Shown here: positions 62,487 to 64,000 of the stretch, one piece after another
Layout: each line of letters starts with the position of its first letter
How positions within the stretch are numbered: the first letter of the stretch is position 1
Program-made: the position numbers and the translations under genes
The notes under the pieces: generated by a model
What the model was told of the DNA's origin: nothing
What the model saw: only the letters and a program-made list of their open reading frames with translations
Database searches by the model: none
DNA from: Mesobacillus jeotgali
GTDB lineage: Bacteria > Bacillota > Bacilli > Bacillales > Cytobacillaceae
Length of the DNA: 64,000 bases
Assembly: GCF_014856545.2 (NCBI RefSeq)
Contig: NZ_CP109811.1
Coordinates: 2,722,001 to 2,786,000, forward strand
Reading direction: 5' to 3'

Positions 62487-62647
62487 TTCCTATCAACTCC
62501 TTTTTCCTAAAATAACACGTTAGTCAAATGGGGTGAAAAAAAGTAATACTTTTATCAAGGTACAGAAGTTTCTGTAACCTGATATTTAAGGTGCGAATTA
62601 GGGTACGAATAATGCCAATTATTTATTGAAAACACTGTTATATCAAT

Positions 62648-62690
62648 AAAAAAAGGGTTACCAAATCTTTGCGATTTGATACCCTTTTTT
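62648..62690. terminator. Bidirectional terminator near the right edge of the island
   Basis: AAAAGGGTTACCAAATC paired with GATTTGATACCCTTTT (one unpaired base), short loop, A and T runs. Confidence 0.85.
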
Positions 62691-62704
62691 ATATACTTTT
62701 TTAA

Positions 62705-62753
62705 ATTTTGTACTTCAAAACAGAACCCGTTACCCGCGGAAAGCCTTTTTTAT
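62705..62753. repeat. Inverted copy of the 46 bp island-flanking sequence
   Basis: Reverse complement of this segment reads AAAAAAGGCTTTCCGCGGGT, ACGGGTTCTGTTTT, GAAGTACAAAA, matching 51678-51726 at about nine of ten positions. It touches the 3' end of the RsbR-like gene. Confidence 0.75.
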
Positions 62754-63577
62754 TTTTGATCAAGAGCCTGAGCCAGACTAGTTCTTATTTCTGTATCTTT
62801 GAAAGAAAGTCCGAGCTGAACGGCTGTCTGGGCGATTTCTGGTCTAATGCCGGAAAGTGTAGTCTTTACGCCAATTAATTTTAATGCGTTCAAAAGCTGA
62901 AAGATTTGATGGGCAACCATAGTGTCGATCATCGCCACACCTGATAAATCGACAAATAGATGATGAATATCCCTCTTGTTGCATTGCTTAAGAGTATTTT
63001 CAAGAATCATTTTCGCCCTTGATGTATCAATATCTCCAATTAGAGGCAGCAAGCCTTGATGGTTGCTTATAGAAATGACAGGAGCACTCAATTCATTGAT
63101 TGTTGCCTGCTGGGCTTTCAAAATTTTTTGTGAGTATTTGTAAGTAGCCTCGACGAATCGTAAAATGACTTCATCCATCTCCTTAAGGATGACATCATAC
63201 CAGGCATCAACTTCATCCCTTGTTATTGTCGGATTCATCTCAGCAAATTTACGGACATATTTAAAATACTGATTCCTAACGTTTTTAAATTCCTTGATCA
63301 CGTATTGAATAGGGGTATTAATATGTTCAATATCACTTGCTATTTCGATGATCCAGGGTTCAAAGTCCTGAAAAAATTCTTGTTCCCCTTTATTGAATAA
63401 TTCAATAAAGTGCAAATGAAAATCATGATTCTGTTTTTTTAAAGCTTTGATTACCTCAGGGTCATTAGACGCGTAAACACCTGCAGTATTCGACTTATCT
63501 ATATTTTCATACCATTCTTCAGTTAGATTAAAGCTATTTTCTTTAAGATATTCATATAAGTACTGATTTCTGTGCAC
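62750..63577 (-). CDS. RsbR-family stressosome protein (STAS domain)
   Basis: About 275 aa from GTG 63577 (TTG 63580 is an alternative), after GGGGGGA. N-terminal four-helix, globin-like RsbR domain (about 1-150) and C-terminal STAS domain with both phosphorylatable threonines in context: GDIDTSRAK and GVAMIDTMVA. Paralogues RsbRA-D form the stressosome with RsbS and regulate RsbT and thereby sigma-B. Being isolated from rsb genes, it is one of the dispersed paralogues (RsbRB/C/D type). Confidence 0.9.
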   Translation of the reverse strand: MHRNQYLYEYLKENSFNLTEEWYENIDKSNTAGVYASNDPEVIKALKKQNHDFHLHFIELFNKGEQEFFQDFEPWIIEIASDIEHINTPIQYVIKEFKNVRNQYFKYVRKFAEMNPTITRDEVDAWYDVILKEMDEVILRFVEATYKYSQKILKAQQATINELSAPVISISNHQGLLPLIGDIDTSRAKMILENTLKQCNKRDIHHLFVDLSGVAMIDTMVAHQIFQLLNALKLIGVKTTLSGIRPEIAQTAVQLGLSFKDTEIRTSLAQALDQK

Positions 63578-63724
63578 CAAGCTTCCCCCCGTCTCGAAAT
63601 GCACCACATGAACTAGTTAACAAGATGTAATATTATTTATTGCTGTATTATACCAAAATTCCTGCCTTATATAAAAATATAAGGATACTAAGCTAATCTT
63701 ATAGAGGTTGCCTGCACTTATTTT

Positions 63725-64000
63725 CTACTCCATCTTATGTTTGTCCCTTAACTCAGGCGGAGCCATTTTTATAATCTGTTGAAAAATGATAAGCAGCACA
63801 CCTACGTCATCAACAACACCAATCAAGGTTAAGAAGTCGGGAATGATATCGAATGGCAGCAGAAAATAGCCAATGATCAATCCAACTGAAATTAATTTTT
63901 GCTTTAATGGCACTAAACCGGAAGTAAAGAACTCTATTAAAAAAGGGATGAATTTTTTCACTTTGAAAACAAGCCTGATTCTTTTCAAAAACTTTTTCAT
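63725..64000 (-). CDS. YkvA-like DUF1232 membrane protein
   Basis: 91 aa. Basic N-terminus (KKFLKRIRLVFKVKKF) followed by two hydrophobic segments containing the DUF1232 core FLLPFDIIPDFLTLIGVVDD. The ATG is the last codon of the window, so its RBS is not visible and a slightly longer protein cannot be excluded. Confidence 0.85.
   Translation of the reverse strand: MKKFLKRIRLVFKVKKFIPFLIEFFTSGLVPLKQKLISVGLIIGYFLLPFDIIPDFLTLIGVVDDVGVLLIIFQQIIKMAPPELRDKHKME

Noticed and set aside
1..64000. tRNA or rRNA genes, prophage structural genes
   Set aside because: No cloverleaf-like or rRNA-conserved segment and no phage structural ORF was noticed anywhere in the window.

Overview
This 64 kb window is chromosomal DNA from a low-GC, endospore-forming member of the Bacillaceae. 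I judge this from a RacA-like chromosome anchor, a SpoIIP-type peptidoglycan hydrolase, an RsbR-type stressosome protein, a YtrA-type GntR operon, consistently strong AGGAGG-like ribosome binding sites and many TTG/GTG starts. I cannot fix the genus; Mesobacillus or Bacillus sensu lato would fit. No rRNA or tRNA gene and no CRISPR array was found.

Layout. 0-6 kb (minus strand): a MacB-type ABC exporter, an ECF sigma factor and a YtrA-like regulator/ATPase/permease operon. 6-16 kb: a VanW protein, a class B PBP, a lipoprotein, acetyltransferases (one broken by a TGA), a DUF1002 protein, envelope proteins, a frameshifted DUF218 protein and racA with a sigma-H-like promoter. 16-21 kb: cspD, then a compact five-gene operon (lipoprotein, DUF350 protein, uncharacterised 154 aa protein, glutathionylspermidine-synthase-like ATP-grasp enzyme, K+ channel) and a LacI-type regulator interrupted by TAG. 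21-38 kb: mixed housekeeping and transport genes (nitropropane-dioxygenase-like oxidoreductase, PlsY, MFS, ZIP, two CorA proteins, SpoIIP, alkaline phosphatase, DUF421, class A PBP) and a small secreted repeat protein whose promoter contains a CsoR-type operator. 38-41 kb: a MITE-like repeat, an IS1182-type transposase interrupted by TAA, and a tandem array of about 52 bp hairpin units. 41-51 kb: a BcrAB-like transporter, UppP, a YkoS/YkoT/GtrA-like glycosylation operon, an MFS exporter and an FtsH-like protease.

51.6-62.8 kb is an accessory island bounded by inverted copies of a roughly 46 bp sequence. It holds one IS110-type element, two IS1111-type elements, a split zinc-ribbon transposase and small lipoproteins or membrane proteins. 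The two IS1111-type elements can be delimited to the base (55177-57018 and 57694-59532). Each has a CT dinucleotide at both ends, subterminal inverted repeats 11 nt from each end, and a conserved 172-173 nt noncoding segment downstream of the transposase, as expected for a guide (seek/bridge) RNA. Removing each element restores a dispersed intergenic repeat that also occurs uninterrupted in the window, so the repeat appears to be their target. The window ends with an RsbR-like protein and a YkvA-like protein.

Several genes carry single-base lesions: three in-frame stops, one apparent ATG to ATA start loss and two frameshifts. The stops and the start loss all fit G:C to A:T transitions. Six small ORFs of 35-56 codons are reported in addition to the longer genes; five have clear ribosome binding sites and one is tentative.
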